This document shows positions 40,838-52,299 of a stretch of DNA of 64,000 bases, piece by piece (within the stretch, counting starts at the first letter, position 1; every line of letters begins with the position of its first letter). The stretch is from Candidula unifasciata (lineage: Eukaryota > Mollusca > Gastropoda > Stylommatophora > Geomitridae). The stretch lies in NCBI GenBank assembly GCA_905116865.2, contig CAJHNH020008436.1:254001-318000 (forward strand), in the 5' to 3' direction. Both the position numbers and the translations under genes were made by a program. Below the pieces are notes generated by a model. It was given only the letters and a program-made list of their open reading frames with translations. It made no database searches and had not been told where the DNA came from.

Positions 40838-41300
40838 TTCACTCTGGTAGTGGGAATTCTGGAAACTTTATTTTAAACATAAGTTTTACTAAGGTTGCTT
40901 ATAAATTGTGTTGTAATGTATTTATGTACATTTTAACAAGGGGGGGGGAGAGGGGGGGGTGGGGGGGGGGTCAAGATATATATAAAGACATTTAAAGAGA
41001 GTAATCAACAAACATGAGTAGATTAAAGCAAGAAATGGAATACATTTTCGGGGGGGGGGGGGGGGGGGCCACACACACATATATTAGGGAACTCATGGCA
41101 TGACCCTGTGACCTCTATTGCTGGGCTTATTGAAACATTTTAGGTAAACTAGGCTTTAATAATAACATTTGGTCTGAAGGACCCTACTCTCCCGCCCCAT
41201 CCACTGATGCTGTTTTTAATTAATATTTTCATGCGCTGCTTGTTGGTGCCTCATGAGCTGTTCATTGGTGTGTCACTGCAGATTGTTTGTTGGCAGCTTC
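40838..41300. repeat. Dispersed repeat H, copy 2, with G tracts
   Basis: See 32515-32960. It contains G-rich runs at 40941-40970 and a 19-G run at 41050-41068. Confidence 0.6.
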
Positions 41301-41734
41301 TAATTTAAAATGATTAAACATTTGTATGGTTCAGTCACAATTATGTTTCATATAGATTTTTAAAAACTTAAAAAAAAACATCAAGAAAAAATAGTTATGC
41401 ATTCAAAGTGTCGTGCAGAAAGCAGAAGTAGATAAAACAGAATTAAATACAAAGAAACTAGTGAATCAAAGGAAGAGACGTGTTGAAACAAGTTTCACTT
41501 ACTTAAAGATACATTTATTCTTGAAGAAAAGGATTTGTAACATTTACAGAGAGAAAGTTGAAATAAAGTATATAATGGAGAAAGTATCTAATAAAGAGAT
41601 TTTTGGAGGGAGATTTTCAGTTGAGAGAAAGATTTGTTAATAGAAAGAAAGTTAGAATCAAGCATTAAACAGAAAGAAAGATAGAATATTAAAAAGAAAG
41701 AAAGTTAGCGTAAAATGTAATAGAGGAACAAGTT
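41301..41734. other. A/G-rich sequence
   Basis: Rich in GAGAAAG and AAGAAAG words and grading into the following repeat. The 75-codon frame at 41413-41640 is lysine-rich and not protein-like. Confidence 0.4.
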
Positions 41735-42335
41735 AGAGAAAAGTATTCAGCAAGAAGAAAGTTTCAGTAATATATACAGCAGCAAGAAAGTTGCAGTTAT
41801 ATATTCAGCAGCAAAAAAGTTGCAGTAATATATTCAGCAGGGAAAAAATTTCAGTAATATATTCAGCAGGAAGAAAATTGCAGTAATATATTTAGCAGCA
41901 AGAAAGTTGCAGTAATATATTCAGCAAGAAGAAAGTTTCAGTAATATATTCAGCAAGAAGAAAGTTTCAGTAATATATTCAGCAGCAAAAAAGTTGCAGT
42001 AATATATTCAGCAGGATGAAAGGTGCAGTAATATATTTCAGCAGGAACAAAGTTGCAGTAATATATTCAGCAGCAAGAAAGTTTCAGTAATAGCAGGAAG
42101 AAAGTTGCAGTAATATATTCAGCAGCAAAAAAGTTTCAGTAATAGCAGGAAGAAAGTTGCAGTAATATATTCAGCAGCAAAAAAGTTGCAGTATTATATT
42201 CAGCAGGAAGAAAGTTGCAGTAATATATTCTGCAGGAAGAAAGTTGCAGTAATAAATTCTGCAGGAAGAAAGCTGCAGTAATATATTCAGCAGCAAGAAA
42301 GTTGCAGTAAAGTATTCAGCAGCAAGAAAGTTAGA
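41735..42335. repeat. 29-bp tandem repeat, about 20 copies
   Basis: The unit GCAGTAATATATTCAGCAGC + AAGAAAGTT has variants (AAAAAAGTT, GGAAGAAAG) and occasional deletions. Confidence 0.92.
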
Positions 42336-42778
42336 GAAGAGTATTTGCTGGAGATTAGGTTAGAGTAGAGTATTCAAAGGAGAGAAAGTTGAAGTATTCA
42401 GAGGAGAGAGTGAAAATAAAGTATTAAATGCAGAGAAATGTAAGTATTAAATAGAGAGAAAGTAAGAGTATCCAAAAGCAAGAAAGTGTGAAATATTGTG
42501 CAGAGAGAAAGTTAGTGTAAAATCTTCGATTACTCAGTAAGAAGCTAAAAATCGTGCATGCTTTGGTAATCATCATTTAACTCATTAAACAAATGAACTG
42601 ACAGAATAAGTTTTTTTATACCAGAAGTTTATATGTTTTTTCAACTATAGTTAGCCCAATTCCAGCACATTGTTTTCTCATGATATTCGGAAATTCTTAT
42701 CTAATGATTTGGCTTACTTTGCCATTGATGTGGCTCATGTAAGTTAATAAGTCAAAACATTGTTTGGAGTGTGACATT

Positions 42779-42793
42779 GGGGGGGGGGGGTAA

Positions 42794-42835
<42 letters not shown>

Positions 42836-42855
42836 GGGGGGGGGGGGGGGGGGGG
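42779..42855. repeat. Long poly(G) tract
   Basis: G12-TAA-G41-T-G20. It may form G-quadruplexes. Exact length is likely unreliable in an assembly. Confidence 0.9.
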
Positions 42856-43458
42856 AACGGGCAGTTATAATATTTTGGCCACATTAATAGATAACACTCT
42901 TATAAAAAGCATACCGTGAGACAGAAACATTTGGAGGCAAGCAAGCAAGAGCTGGACAAACGTTAGTCTCAGCAACTGTGCTAACCAGAACAAAAGATAT
43001 GTTTGAGATCAGTTGCTGGCAGCCTTCACTGGAGAGATGGCACCTGATTGATTGAGATATTACATTACTAAGTTAAGTTTCTGTACAAGTAGAATAGTTT
43101 GTGTGTTTATGTAAATATGAGGACATTTGTGAGAACCAATTGTGCCACATAAAATGTTATTATTTATTCCTGTTCCTTAAATATGATGAAAAATATTGTA
43201 TATGAAAAATATTGTATTTTGCTTTCAGTTTTGATTGCTGTGTTCGTCACTATTATGTTATTATGTGAGATCCATGTGAATAAATTGTGAAAGTATTTAT
43301 TTATTCATGTTTGAGGATCTGTGGACATTGATGTGAAAACATGTAAAAATAATTTAAACTCTTTCAGTCTCACAAGATTTTGCCAAAAAAAAAAGAAAGA
43401 AAAAAAAAAATTCTAATGAAATTATGTCATTAAAACAAAATAGTTCACTGTAGTAGTG
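42856..43458. other. No gene seen
   Basis: A/T-rich. The part from 42870 to 43060 resembles RT-linked sequence weakly (AGTCTCAGCAACTGTGC...CACCTGATTGATTGA, compare 40436-40490), but no frame is clear. Confidence 0.3.
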
Positions 43459-43618
43459 CAGGAATATTAAACTGGCAGCCCACAGCCCGAATCTGGCCAC
43501 CCAGAGTCTTAGCAAATAGCATGTGGATCATTGCCATTTATATTGTTTTCTTAATGATCTTTGACTATCCCCATTTTAAATATTTTGGTCCCTGAGTTAA
43601 GTTAGTTGAATAGCCCTG
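43459..43618. mobile_element. hAT-type MITE, copy 1
   Basis: Left end CAGGAATATTAAACTGGC, right end GTTGAATAGCCCTG (complement CAGGGCTATTCAAC): imperfect terminal inverted repeats like those at 46150-46264. The interior shares GCAGCCCACAGCCCGAATCTGGCC with the complement of the other copy. Flanks TAGTAGTG/TAGTCATT agree at 5 of 8. Confidence 0.6.
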
Positions 43619-43739
43619 TAGTCATTTAAAGATAACCAAAGTTGTAGACTGGGTGACCAGATTTGTTTGATATGAATTGATTCAATGTACAGAGTTAGAG
43701 GAGGCATGAGGCCATGTTTGAAGCAGATGGAAACTTGCC

Positions 43740-44035
43740 AGTCACACACCATGCCTTGTTGGAATATTGAGGCATGATAAGGCAGATGTGGTTAGGGCCT
43801 TGTGGAAGAACAGTTTGGAGGAGCAAATGGATCAAGTCTGGTGAGAGTGATGCAGCGGGGAGTGAGGACTGCAATATTCGACGCTCAGAGGAAAGGCAAG
43901 ATGGATATATAATCAGAATGCTGCTGGCACCATTGGTGTTGGAACTCTTCGCTGGCTGCTGAAGATGGGGACAGAGTGCTCCAAGTGCTGTGATGTTGGT
44001 TCTCGAATCAGCTCAACTCAGCACACAACGCCTTG
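43740..44035 (+). mobile_element. Family B 3' end copy
   Basis: GGCATGATAAGGCAGATGTG, GTGAGAGTGATGCAGCGGGG, GCTCAGAGGAAAGGCAAGAT and TTGGAACTCTTCGCTGGCTG match other family B copies. Decayed. Confidence 0.75.
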
Positions 44036-44109
44036 CTTGGTACTGAGAAAGTTAAAAGATGTTTAAAGATGAGAGATTTCATTTTTTGATTGTGTCGCAT
44101 ATGACTTGA

Positions 44110-44300
44110 TCTCCCTCTCTGCAGAACAGATGGTCATTTGAAAGAGTGTTGCAGAAAGCATGACCTCCTTAGCTCCAACAGCAGCCCCTAGGGATCTCAA
44201 AAAAATACTTGCATTTGTGAACCAAAGGATGGATCTTGGATCAAACCTAGTACCATAAGAGCATGAAGCAAATGGCTTTAACTACTTTACTGCACACATC
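44110..44300 (-). mobile_element. SINE family G copy
   Basis: The minus strand begins GTGTGCAGTAAAGTAGTTAA, AGCCATTTGC (A-box-like), then AGGTTTGATCC (B-box-like). Confidence 0.6.
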
Positions 44301-44929
44301 CACTAGGTCAGAAAGTTTTCAGGCAAGGGATGTTACGAAGGCTAAGGCTGCCTTAACAATTTGATACATGTACATGCTAATGGATTTGCCGAGACTGCAG
44401 TCTGTTTCATTTTTCCCCCCCACAAGAAACAGTGATGGACATTTTGTTGTTGGTTTCGCTGGCACAGGAACAGAGAAATTATGGGGCAACCCATTTGCTA
44501 TGAAATTTAAACTGCTAATAACTAACCAACAGAAAAGATAAGCAAGTATATAGAGACCTGTATAAGAAACAGGAACGTTAGTGAGTCTGAGTGAAGAGAA
44601 CAAATAGTACAGTGATCACTTGTTATAATGGAAATTTTAAATTAAATTTTTTGTGATACAGCTTTGTTACTGTTATGTAAAGCTTTTGATGTTGAACTTG
44701 CTGAACCCTTACCAAGCTGATACCTATGTAACATTCTGTTTTTTTTGGTTTAAATCTTGATGATGTTTGTTTCCCAGAGCTCAGATACTGACAGACTGAT
44801 CACCATTACCTGTACCCCCCCCCATCAGTGACAATTCAGGTTTCACTAGATATTTTACCACTTTTGTATTGCTGTGAGATGTAGCAGCATCATGGCTAGA
44901 TGTTTGCTGGTCTAGAGCATTGATTACTT
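44301..44929. other. No gene seen
   Basis: No element recognised. A C run is at 44814-44823. Confidence 0.35.
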
Positions 44930-45150
44930 GAAACCAATTTGGATTGAAGCATGCATTACTTTAAATTCATTCGGATCAAAGCATTCATTACTTTAAACTC
45001 ATTCAGATTGAAGCATTTATTACTTTGAACTTATTCGGATTGAAGCATTCATTACTTTAAACTAATTCAGACTGAAGCATTCATTAAACTCATTTTCATT
45101 ATAGTTGTCGTTACTTCAAACTCCTTATGATTGAAGCATTTATTACTTTA
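44930..45150. repeat. About 33-bp tandem repeat, 6 diverged copies
   Basis: The unit is GATTGAAGCATTCATTACTT + TAAACTCATTCG, with substitutions and one shortened copy. Confidence 0.85.
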
Positions 45151-45199
45151 ACCCACAGACCTCAGACATTTTAATAGTAATATTAGAGAACTTACTATA

Positions 45200-45430
45200 A
45201 TCTATAGTTATTAGAATTACACCACACACAAAAATGCATTCTTAAGTTAAGGTATTTTGAATAATGTGAACACAAACAATACATTGCACAATTTATTGCC
45301 AGGCATATTTTGCTGTATCTCGTCAGGTGCGTTACTACAAAGTTACGTCAACATAAAGTGAAGCACAAAAACTGAATAAATGCAACTCCGACACATAGTG
45401 GTGTTTTTTGGATGTGTAAATTATATCCCC
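45200..45430. repeat. Dispersed repeat J, copy 2
   Basis: ATGTGAACACAAACAATACATTG, CAATTTATTGCCAGGCATAT and TCGTCAGGTGCGTTACTACA match 58815-58895 closely. It keeps an AATAAA-like AATAAATG at 45375. Confidence 0.7.
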
Positions 45431-45715
45431 TGTGGTCCATGCACCACCAAATAAGAAACACTGCTTTAACCTATTGTTTGTAAGCAAACACAGTCTACTC
45501 CTGGCACTACTGGATGTTGCACTCTGTGTTGGCTTCATACAATGTCTCATAAACCAAACAGTTACTGACTGACATACAGGAACAAGGAGTAGTTGCTAGT
45601 TAATTCAAAAATGATGTAACACTTTAGGGAAATCCTTGGAGGATCCATCTCCCTCAACTGTTTCAATCATTTCTCTAACATACTGGTTGTAAGCACTCTA
45701 TGTACATCGTAAACA
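45431..45715. other. No gene seen
   Basis: No element recognised. Confidence 0.3.
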
Positions 45716-45778
45716 CATCCCTAATATGTATACATCCCTAATATGTATACATCCCTAATATGTATACATCCCTAATAT
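45716..45778. repeat. 17-bp tandem repeat, about 4 copies
   Basis: CTAATATGTATACATCC repeated three times perfectly and a fourth partly. Confidence 0.95.
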
Positions 45779-46149
45779 GCTCATCCTTGCCAGAACCAGA
45801 TACAAATGCAAACTGAAATGTTCTTAAGTAGGTTACTTCAGTTTTTGTTTTTATCATTATAACAGTTAAAAAAAAAATTGTTAGAAGTAAATATGCATGT
45901 AGCATTAGACTATTTCTTCTGTCTTTAAAAAAAAATTGAAATGTATTATTATGACGTAGATGTTACCCTATTTTTCATGTTGTTGAATGTTAGTTGACTA
46001 TTCCGGTCATTATTTATTTGTTTACCATCATGTACTATGTTCAAAACAGAAGCAAATTGTTACTTCTAATTTCTGTTCATTTACTCACATTTACTTTGTA
46101 ATGTTTTCCCTGTTATAGACCAGTAGTCACTCAGCACTACACTGTACAC
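45779..46149. other. No gene seen
   Basis: A/T-rich. Nothing recognised. Confidence 0.35.
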
Positions 46150-46264
46150 CAGGGCTATTCAACTCAGTTGCAGTATAGAAAGATCGATGGAAGTAATCCG
46201 CGGGCCACTTGCTAGGCCTTTGCGGGCCAGATTTGGCATGCGGGCTGCCAGTTAATTAGCCCTG
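46150..46264. mobile_element. hAT-type MITE, copy 2
   Basis: Left end CAGGGCTATTCAACTCAG; right end AGTTAATTAGCCCTG (complement CAGGGCTAATTAACT). The interior is G/C-rich (GCGGGCCACTTGC, TTTGCGGGCCAGATTTGGC). The 8-bp flanks CTGTACAC and CTGTACCT agree at 6 of 8, the size of a hAT target duplication. No transposase. Confidence 0.75.
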
Positions 46265-46577
46265 CTGTACCTCTTTACATCAGGTACCCATTTTAAGCTG
46301 GCCCAGCCTTGGAACCTATTTAGTTTTTTTTTTAAATCATGTTTGCACCATGCATCTGCTCAACCATCAGCATGACTACCATTGGTAGTTTTGGCACAAG
46401 TTTAAATCTCACAGCTAATTTCTGCCATGGCAGTTTAATTTCTGCTTCTACTCCTTTTGTGTTACAGTTTTAAATTGATGAAGGTGTAGATCAGAAAGAT
46501 GGTATCTTTTAATTTCACTATCTAATTTTCCATTTGTCATCAGTGTCCTTGCTGTAAATACATCCATTGCTGACATG
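46265..46577. other. No gene seen
   Basis: No element recognised. Confidence 0.3.
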
Positions 46578-46860
46578 TCTTAACTTCATCATCATCATGT
46601 ACCCTGCTAGGTGGCGTAGGCGCTTATGCGTCTCTACAGATTATGATCCCTGGTTGTCTGGAACAGCTCTCTTGATGATATCCCTCCATGCTATCATTTC
46701 AGCCCATCCAGCTTCATCTCTCTTGGTCTGTCTCTACCCCTTTTTTCCACTGATAATTCCAGTTGTCAAAATGTTCTCCAATGTCTGTCTTCTCATTATG
46801 TGGCCAAATAACAGTGTTTGTCTCTTTCTTATTGTTTGGCATGTGTTGCTTTTGTAAAAA
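46578..46860 (-). mobile_element. RT C-terminal fragment with (ATG)n tail
   Basis: In antisense it matches 8188-8396: CAAACACTGTT.T..GCCACATAAT, GAGA.CATTGGAGAACAT, CAACTGGAA.TATCAGTGG and GAGGGATATCATCAAGAGA. The tail is CATCATCATCATG at 46589, so the element is on the minus strand. Frames are broken. Confidence 0.75.
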
Positions 46861-46884
46861 AAAAATTAGGAGACCTGTAATCTA

Positions 46885-47055
46885 TATAGGACTCTGTGGT
46901 GTAGAAGTTAGGAAATTGTTTCATAATGCATTTGCAACCCATTTTTACCTGGGTTCGATTCTCACAGTGGGCGGTTTAGAAAATGAAATTTTCCTGGCTT
47001 TTAGACACTTGTAGGGAAGTGCACAGTGGGAGATTGCAGCCTCACCACATAATAT
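46885..47055 (+). mobile_element. tRNA-derived SINE, family K
   Basis: Good pol III signals on the + strand: TGTGGTGTAGAAGTTAGG (A-box region) and GGGTTCGATTCTC (B box) about 45 bases later, followed by a non-tRNA body. Confidence 0.7.
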
Positions 47056-47282
47056 TCCCATAACAGTGGATACATTTCAGCCAACTGACACTATGGAGAT
47101 AGCACAGTTAAAAATAACAAAATCTAGATATCCTTAGCAGTGGCTTAGCTGGGAGGAGAACAAGGGAAATGCTGTTGCACTTATGCCCTAGCATTGAAAA
47201 CTGGTGCACTGCATTTATTGAATACACACAGGGAATACCTGGGTGATTTGTACACACTGACAAACATAATACAACGCCTTTA

Positions 47283-47515
47283 GGCGTGTAGGGCATATAG
47301 GGCTAGACATACATTTTTAGACTAATATGCACAAGATGCGTGATGTGGTCAGTATCACGCCGGCTGCCTTTACTTACTGGAACTGCACCCAGTACCCACT
47401 CAAGGCTGGGCGTCAAGGTCATTTTTTTTTTTTTAAAGTCCGGCTTCTTCAGGGAATGAACCCACAACCTTCTGATCCTCATGCGAGCGTCCAGCCTCTA
47501 TGCTACGGCGACTCC
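47283..47515 (-). mobile_element. SINE family C copy
   Basis: GGGCATATAGGGCTAGACAT, GATGCGTGATGTGGTCAG, CTTTACTTACTGGAACTGCA and ACCCACTCAAGGCTGGGC in family order, then the tRNA-like end CTATGCTACGGCGACTCC. Confidence 0.65.
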
Positions 47516-48699
47516 TGACAACATAATAGTAAATGTATAATTTAAAATTGTTTAGTATGTGCATGGACCTGACTGTGGAACTTGACTACACATTTGCGCC
47601 TGAGAATGAAGCCGGTAAAGCCAGTTAAACTAGCAAATTATGAATATTCTCCATCATAGTTTTTCACAACAAAATTGTTCTTTTAAAAATTGCATACCAT
47701 GAGTTGAACACAGTAGTAATATTTGTGACAGGTGACATGTATTGTGCAAACCTTATAGTTATTTAACTTCTGAGATAAGAGTGCCTTCTGTGAGACACTT
47801 TTCCACTTTCCAATTTTGTGTTTGTTTAAGTTTCAATTTTCTGTCTTTATTTTTTTAGTGTAAAACATGTCCATTTGTAGTTGTAGGTTCTTTTGTTTTA
47901 AATTTTTAAAACTCATTCTGTACCAAATAAGAAATGATAGTGTGTCGTTAAGTCATGACACTTTTGTCTCCTGAATGACCTGAAAATAATGCTGACTGCA
48001 GCAAGAGCGGTTGAATAAGGCTATAACAAGCAGCGTATCATTACATTCTGCAGCGGTAGAAGTAAAATACACATAAGCATACTTTGCCTCACCAAATGTA
48101 TTCCCCTATATTCATTATGGTCACTTTAAGGCTCTGTGCACTTGTACATTTTCTGAAGCCTCACAATCAGCACTGAGAAATGGTTATTTTAAGCTGCTTT
48201 TTATGCAAAACCACAACTAAATACTGTTATACACTTTCAGTTAATATTGAAGATGTCTAGTTAATGTTTGGTGTGTCTAATTTTACTTAGAATGAAATGA
48301 ATTAGGAAAATATAAAAGGGTGACACCTATTCTGTGTAGTGGATCAACACTGAGTTACCTGTATCTAGAATGTGAAAATCTATAATACTTGTGAATAAGC
48401 CATAAATTTAGTTGCTGTAATACTGAGTGTAGGAGTTTGTGTTGTGACATAAATGGGGGTTACAGCAGTGTGTTGTGGCATGACACACAGTTCTTTTTTC
48501 TGTGATTATTTATTGGTAAGTTGGGCTTTCACTGTAAAAAAAAAAATTGAAATATGGAATAATTCTGTGTAAAATAGTCATTATAGATTCAGCACTGCCT
48601 TGACTGTCAGCCTGAGATCATATAAAGAATCACATACATGTATCCATCAGCTGTTATTTTAATCCATACAAAGCATTAACAACTTCCTGCATCAACCAA
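47516..48699. other. No gene seen
   Basis: About 1.2 kb of A/T-rich DNA with no recognised element or coding block. Confidence 0.4.
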
Positions 48700-48704
48700 G
48701 CACT

Positions 48705-49430
48705 TACATTGATGTCCAAAAGTATCTGAGGAAGTATATATCTACATGAGTTGAGCACTCTAAGTGATGTCCAGTAGTATCTGAAGAAGTGTGTATTTGC
48801 ATGATAGAGCACTCAAAGTTATATCCAGTAGTATCTGAGGAAGTGTATATCTGCATGATAGAGCACTCACAGTGATGTCCAAAAGTATCTTAGGAAGTAT
48901 ATATCTTCATGAGTTTAGCACTCTCAGTGATATCCAGTAATATCTGAGGAAATGTATATCTGCATGAGCCGAGCACTGTAAGGAATGTCCAACAATATCT
49001 GAGGAAATGTATATCTGCATGAGCCGAGCACTGTAAGGAATGTCCAACAATATCTGAGAAAATGGATATCTGCATGAGCCGAGCACTGTAAGGAATGTCC
49101 AACAATATCTGAGGAAATGTATATCTGCATGAGCCGAGCACTGTAAGGAATGTCCAACAATATCTGAGGAAATGTATATCTGCATGAGCCGAGCACTGTA
49201 AGGAATGTCCAACAATATCTGAGGAAATGTATATCTGCATGAGCCGAGCACTGTAAGGAATGTCCAACAATATCTGAGGAAATGTATATCTGCATGAGCC
49301 GAGCACTGTAAGGAATGTCCAACAATATCTGAGGAAATGTATATCTGCATGAGCCGAGCACTGTAAGAAATGTCCAACAATATCTAAGGAAGTTTATACA
49401 TGCATGAGCCAAGCACTCTGAGTCATAACA
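48705..49430. repeat. 55-bp tandem repeat, about 13 copies
   Basis: The central unit TGCATGAGCCGAGCACTGTA + AGGAATGTCCAACAATATCT + GAGGAAATGTATATC is nearly perfect from about 48950 to 49370. Flanking copies (48713-48940 and 49375-49430) are diverged. As 55 is 1 mod 3, all three minus frames are open at once; they are not genes. Confidence 0.96.
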
Positions 49431-49597
49431 CATTAGAGAAATCTGACTTCCCCAGTGACAGCTTCCACTATTTTAACAGCCTTTTTTTCTGCGAACTTTG
49501 ACTGTTGACCTCAGATCTGTGTGACCATCCTCAGTTATGACCACACAAAAATTAATTAAATACAATTAGTAAATAAATAAAGGTAACAAATAAATAA

Positions 49598-50240
49598 ATG
49601 AACAGACTTTATTTTGAAAGGGTTAAGAATTGGGCACACAGGCCCGTCTTACCTTCTGGCCTCACTCTATGCAAGGATTATTCAACCACATATCATTTTA
49701 GCAGATAGTAATAATAATAATAGACATCAACAAAAAACATCTTAGTAAGAATGTGCTTTAAGAATGCCTACATTTTAAAACAATTATAATACTAAGTTTA
49801 GTAAATCTGGATGGAAATCGACAGTATTCTTAATTCACTATTATCTTCTGAGGGGGGCATGGAGTCTTTAGTGAGACAAAATTGAAATAGCTTCCAGTTG
49901 TATTTATAGGGGTTGACAATATTTTTGATTGGTTGTGGGAGTTGGTTCCACAGAGCTGCAGAGTACACCAAGCTCGTTTTGAAGAAGTCTATTCTAGGTT
50001 TAGGGATGTGTAATATGTTTTGGCATTTGCTATGTCACCCATAATGCGTAAAGAATGGCCAAAGGTAATCTGAACCATTTTAAATAAGATTTTGTGAAAA
50101 ACGTTAGCCTTATTGAAAGGTAGTCGTTTATGCAATGGAAGTAACTTAAGATCTTTATGTAAACTGGAACTGTCTCTTCTATGATTATTACTGATGTATG
50201 ATTATTACTGACTAAGTGTATAGCTCTTTTTTTTTTTAGG
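49598..50240 (-). mobile_element. CR1-like LINE RT C-terminus and 3' UTR
   Basis: The minus strand contains QNILHIPKPRIDFFKTSLVY, SAALWNQLPQPIKNIVNPYK, YNWKLFQFCLTKDSMPPSED, the P..R.....R.S..Y.A..LWN.LP..I C-terminal signature of CR1/L2/Rex-type RTs. The 3' UTR (49598-49700) matches 21464-21570. 5'-truncated. Confidence 0.75.
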
Positions 50241-50806
50241 TGCTTTAAGCGGTTTCGTTATTGAACTTGGACAGCCATCCCATCTTGTGGATCATTAGTC
50301 TAGATGGGTCTGAATATGGGAGCTATAGAATATCCCTCTAGTGATAACTGTGTACATTTGTTGTTGTTGTATTTGTTGTCATTGTTGTTGATGTAATCAA
50401 CCAGCGTTATAGCTTGTTTTGTATAGTAACTGAAATGCTTGCATTAACCGAAGTGTTTGCAGTACTAAAATAATAGAATCAGTTGTTTCTTTTTCTGTTC
50501 ATTTATTTTATCTTGTGTGGTAATTATACAATTATTTTAATTTTAATTCTTATAACTATATATGTAAACAGCCAAAGACTAAATGGTTTTGTATGAAATT
50601 CTGTTACAGATTGATTTGTTTTGAAAGCCTGCTTGAAATAATAGATTATGGGTTCTCAAACTATGTCTGTGAGATGTGATCAGACATTACTGTAAAATCG
50701 GGTTTCTAACTTCTTTGAGTTCTGTGAAAGTATACTGACAGTACTTCATGTAGTGTACTATTAGTAATTGTACCAAAAATTCAATAGGTGGGGCCCTATT
50801 TTTTTT
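50241..50806. other. No gene seen
   Basis: A/T-rich. Nothing recognised. Confidence 0.35.
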
Positions 50807-50863
50807 GGGGGGGGGGGGGGGGGGGTGAATGGACCCACTCCCCCCCCCCCCCCCCCCCCCCCC
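50807..50863. repeat. G19 / C24 inverted homopolymers
   Basis: Nineteen G (50807-50825), a 14-nt spacer TGAATGGACCCACT, and twenty-four C (50840-50863). Confidence 0.9.
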
Positions 50864-50929
50864 AATAAGCATATTGTAAATAGCAACTGATTAGGGGGTT
50901 TGCTGATATTAACCCTTTTGAACTGAAGT

Positions 50930-51005
50930 ACGAAGAGTTAAATCAAACCTACAGCCTTCAGATTGTGAGGCAAATGGCTTGACTGCTTCACCACAAATCT
51001 CATAT
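50930..51005 (-). mobile_element. SINE family G head fragment
   Basis: The minus strand reads TTGTGGTGAAGCAGTCAAGC, CATTTGCCTCACAATCTGAA, GGCTGTAGGTTTGATTT: A- and B-box-like. Confidence 0.55.
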
Positions 51006-51089
51006 AGGCAGTTAATGTGAGTGAGGCAAATTGTTCTCCTATCTTGTGTGACATATATAATGTGTTTATACATAACATTATCTTTTCCC

Positions 51090-51290
51090 ACACCTGCATT
51101 GGGCAAATAGGGTTAGACCTGTATTTTATCACTTGGTGGGTGATGTGGTCTGCATCATGTGGCCGCCTTTACTTCCAAGGATGTACTTGGTATCCACTCA
51201 AGGCTGGCTCGACCTATGAACAAAGTTTTTTTTTCCAATATTTATTTGTAAAGTTCGGCTGTCTCAGGACCTAATATGTGTGTCAAGCTG
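51090..51290 (-). mobile_element. SINE family C copy
   Basis: CATTGGGCAAATAGGGTTAG, ACCTGTATTTTATCACTTGG, TGGGTGATGTGGTCTGCATC and CCACTCAAGGCTGG; it lacks a clear tRNA-like end. Confidence 0.6.
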
Positions 51291-51365
51291 AGCTATCAGT
51301 ATTTTCTACCAGCCATGTTGTACAAATCTAGGTCCAGCCCTATTTGACCAAAACACCTGAGTTGG

Positions 51366-51515
51366 GTTAAGCTAAGAACCGATATCACAGAACTCTGCAT
51401 ATTCCCACAAGTGCTCTGTTCTTATCTTTAGCAGCCAAGCCAACAAGATTCCAATACAGTCTGATTACATATGACCGTCTTGCTGCTATTCTTAGTCTAG
51501 AGTGTCGCCCAGATG
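51366..51515 (-). mobile_element. Family B 3' end fragment
   Basis: AAGAACCGATATCACAGAAC, TCCCACAAGTGCTCTGTTCT and ACAGTCTGATTACATATGAC follow the order of the other minus-strand family B 3' ends. Confidence 0.6.
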
Positions 51516-51519
51516 TTGT

Positions 51520-52011
51520 GATGAAAGAATACCTGCCTGTCAGTTGGGGAGCAAGAGATAGCATTGAAGGAATACCTGCCTGTCAGTTGGGGAGCAAGAG
51601 ATAGCATTGAAGGAATACCTGCCTGTCAGTTGGGGAGCAAGAGATAGCATTGAAGGAATAATACCTGCCTGTCAGTTGGGGAGCAAGAGATAGCATTGAA
51701 GGAATAATATCTGCCTGTCAGTTGGGGAGCAAGAGATAGCATTGAAGGAATAATACCTGCCTGTCAGTTGGGGAGCAAGAGATAGTATTGAAAGAATACC
51801 TGCCTGTCAGATGGGGAGCAAGAGATATCATTGAAGGAATACCTGCCTGTCAGTTGGAGAGCAAGAGATAGCATTGAAGGAATAATACCTGCCTGTCAGT
51901 TGGGGAGCAAGAGATAGCATTGAAGGTATACCTGCCTGTCAGTTGGGGAGCAAGATAGCATTGAAGGTATACCTGCCTGTCAGTTGGGGAGCAAGATAGC
52001 ATTGAAGGTAG
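51520..52011. repeat. 43-46 bp tandem repeat, about 11 copies
   Basis: The unit ACCTGCCTGTCAGTTGGGGA + GCAAGAGATAGCATTGAAGG + AAT, with a 3-bp AAT variant and AAGATAGC deletions at the right end. Confidence 0.95.
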
Positions 52012-52115
52012 CTAGTCAAAGCAGATCATACAGCTGTAAGAAAGTATAACCAAGGCAGCAAAGGTTCTTGCCCCTTTGACAAAATCAGGTTTAACATTAC
52101 ATTTTCAACTCTTTC

Positions 52116-52248
52116 AGTCCAAGGGGGTTTAGCATCAGAGACCCAAGGGTTGGTAAAGAGAGATGTATAATCGGCACATCTGGCGTTCATCAGATTATAG
52201 GTAGGAAGTTATGAGCGTATGATGTGTTCCTTGGGACTGAAATAGTTA
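52116..52248 (-). mobile_element. MITE family L, copy 2 (inverted)
   Basis: Ends CAACTCTTTCAGTCCAAGGG and, complemented, TAACTATTTCAGTCCCAAGG. The complement of the interior matches copies 1 and 3 (TATAATCTGATG..., GATGTGCCGATTATACATC, GTATGATGTG). Confidence 0.75.
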
Positions 52249-52299
52249 AACTCCAAAAACCAGCAAAATTACTTAGACAAAATTTGGTACACTACAAAA

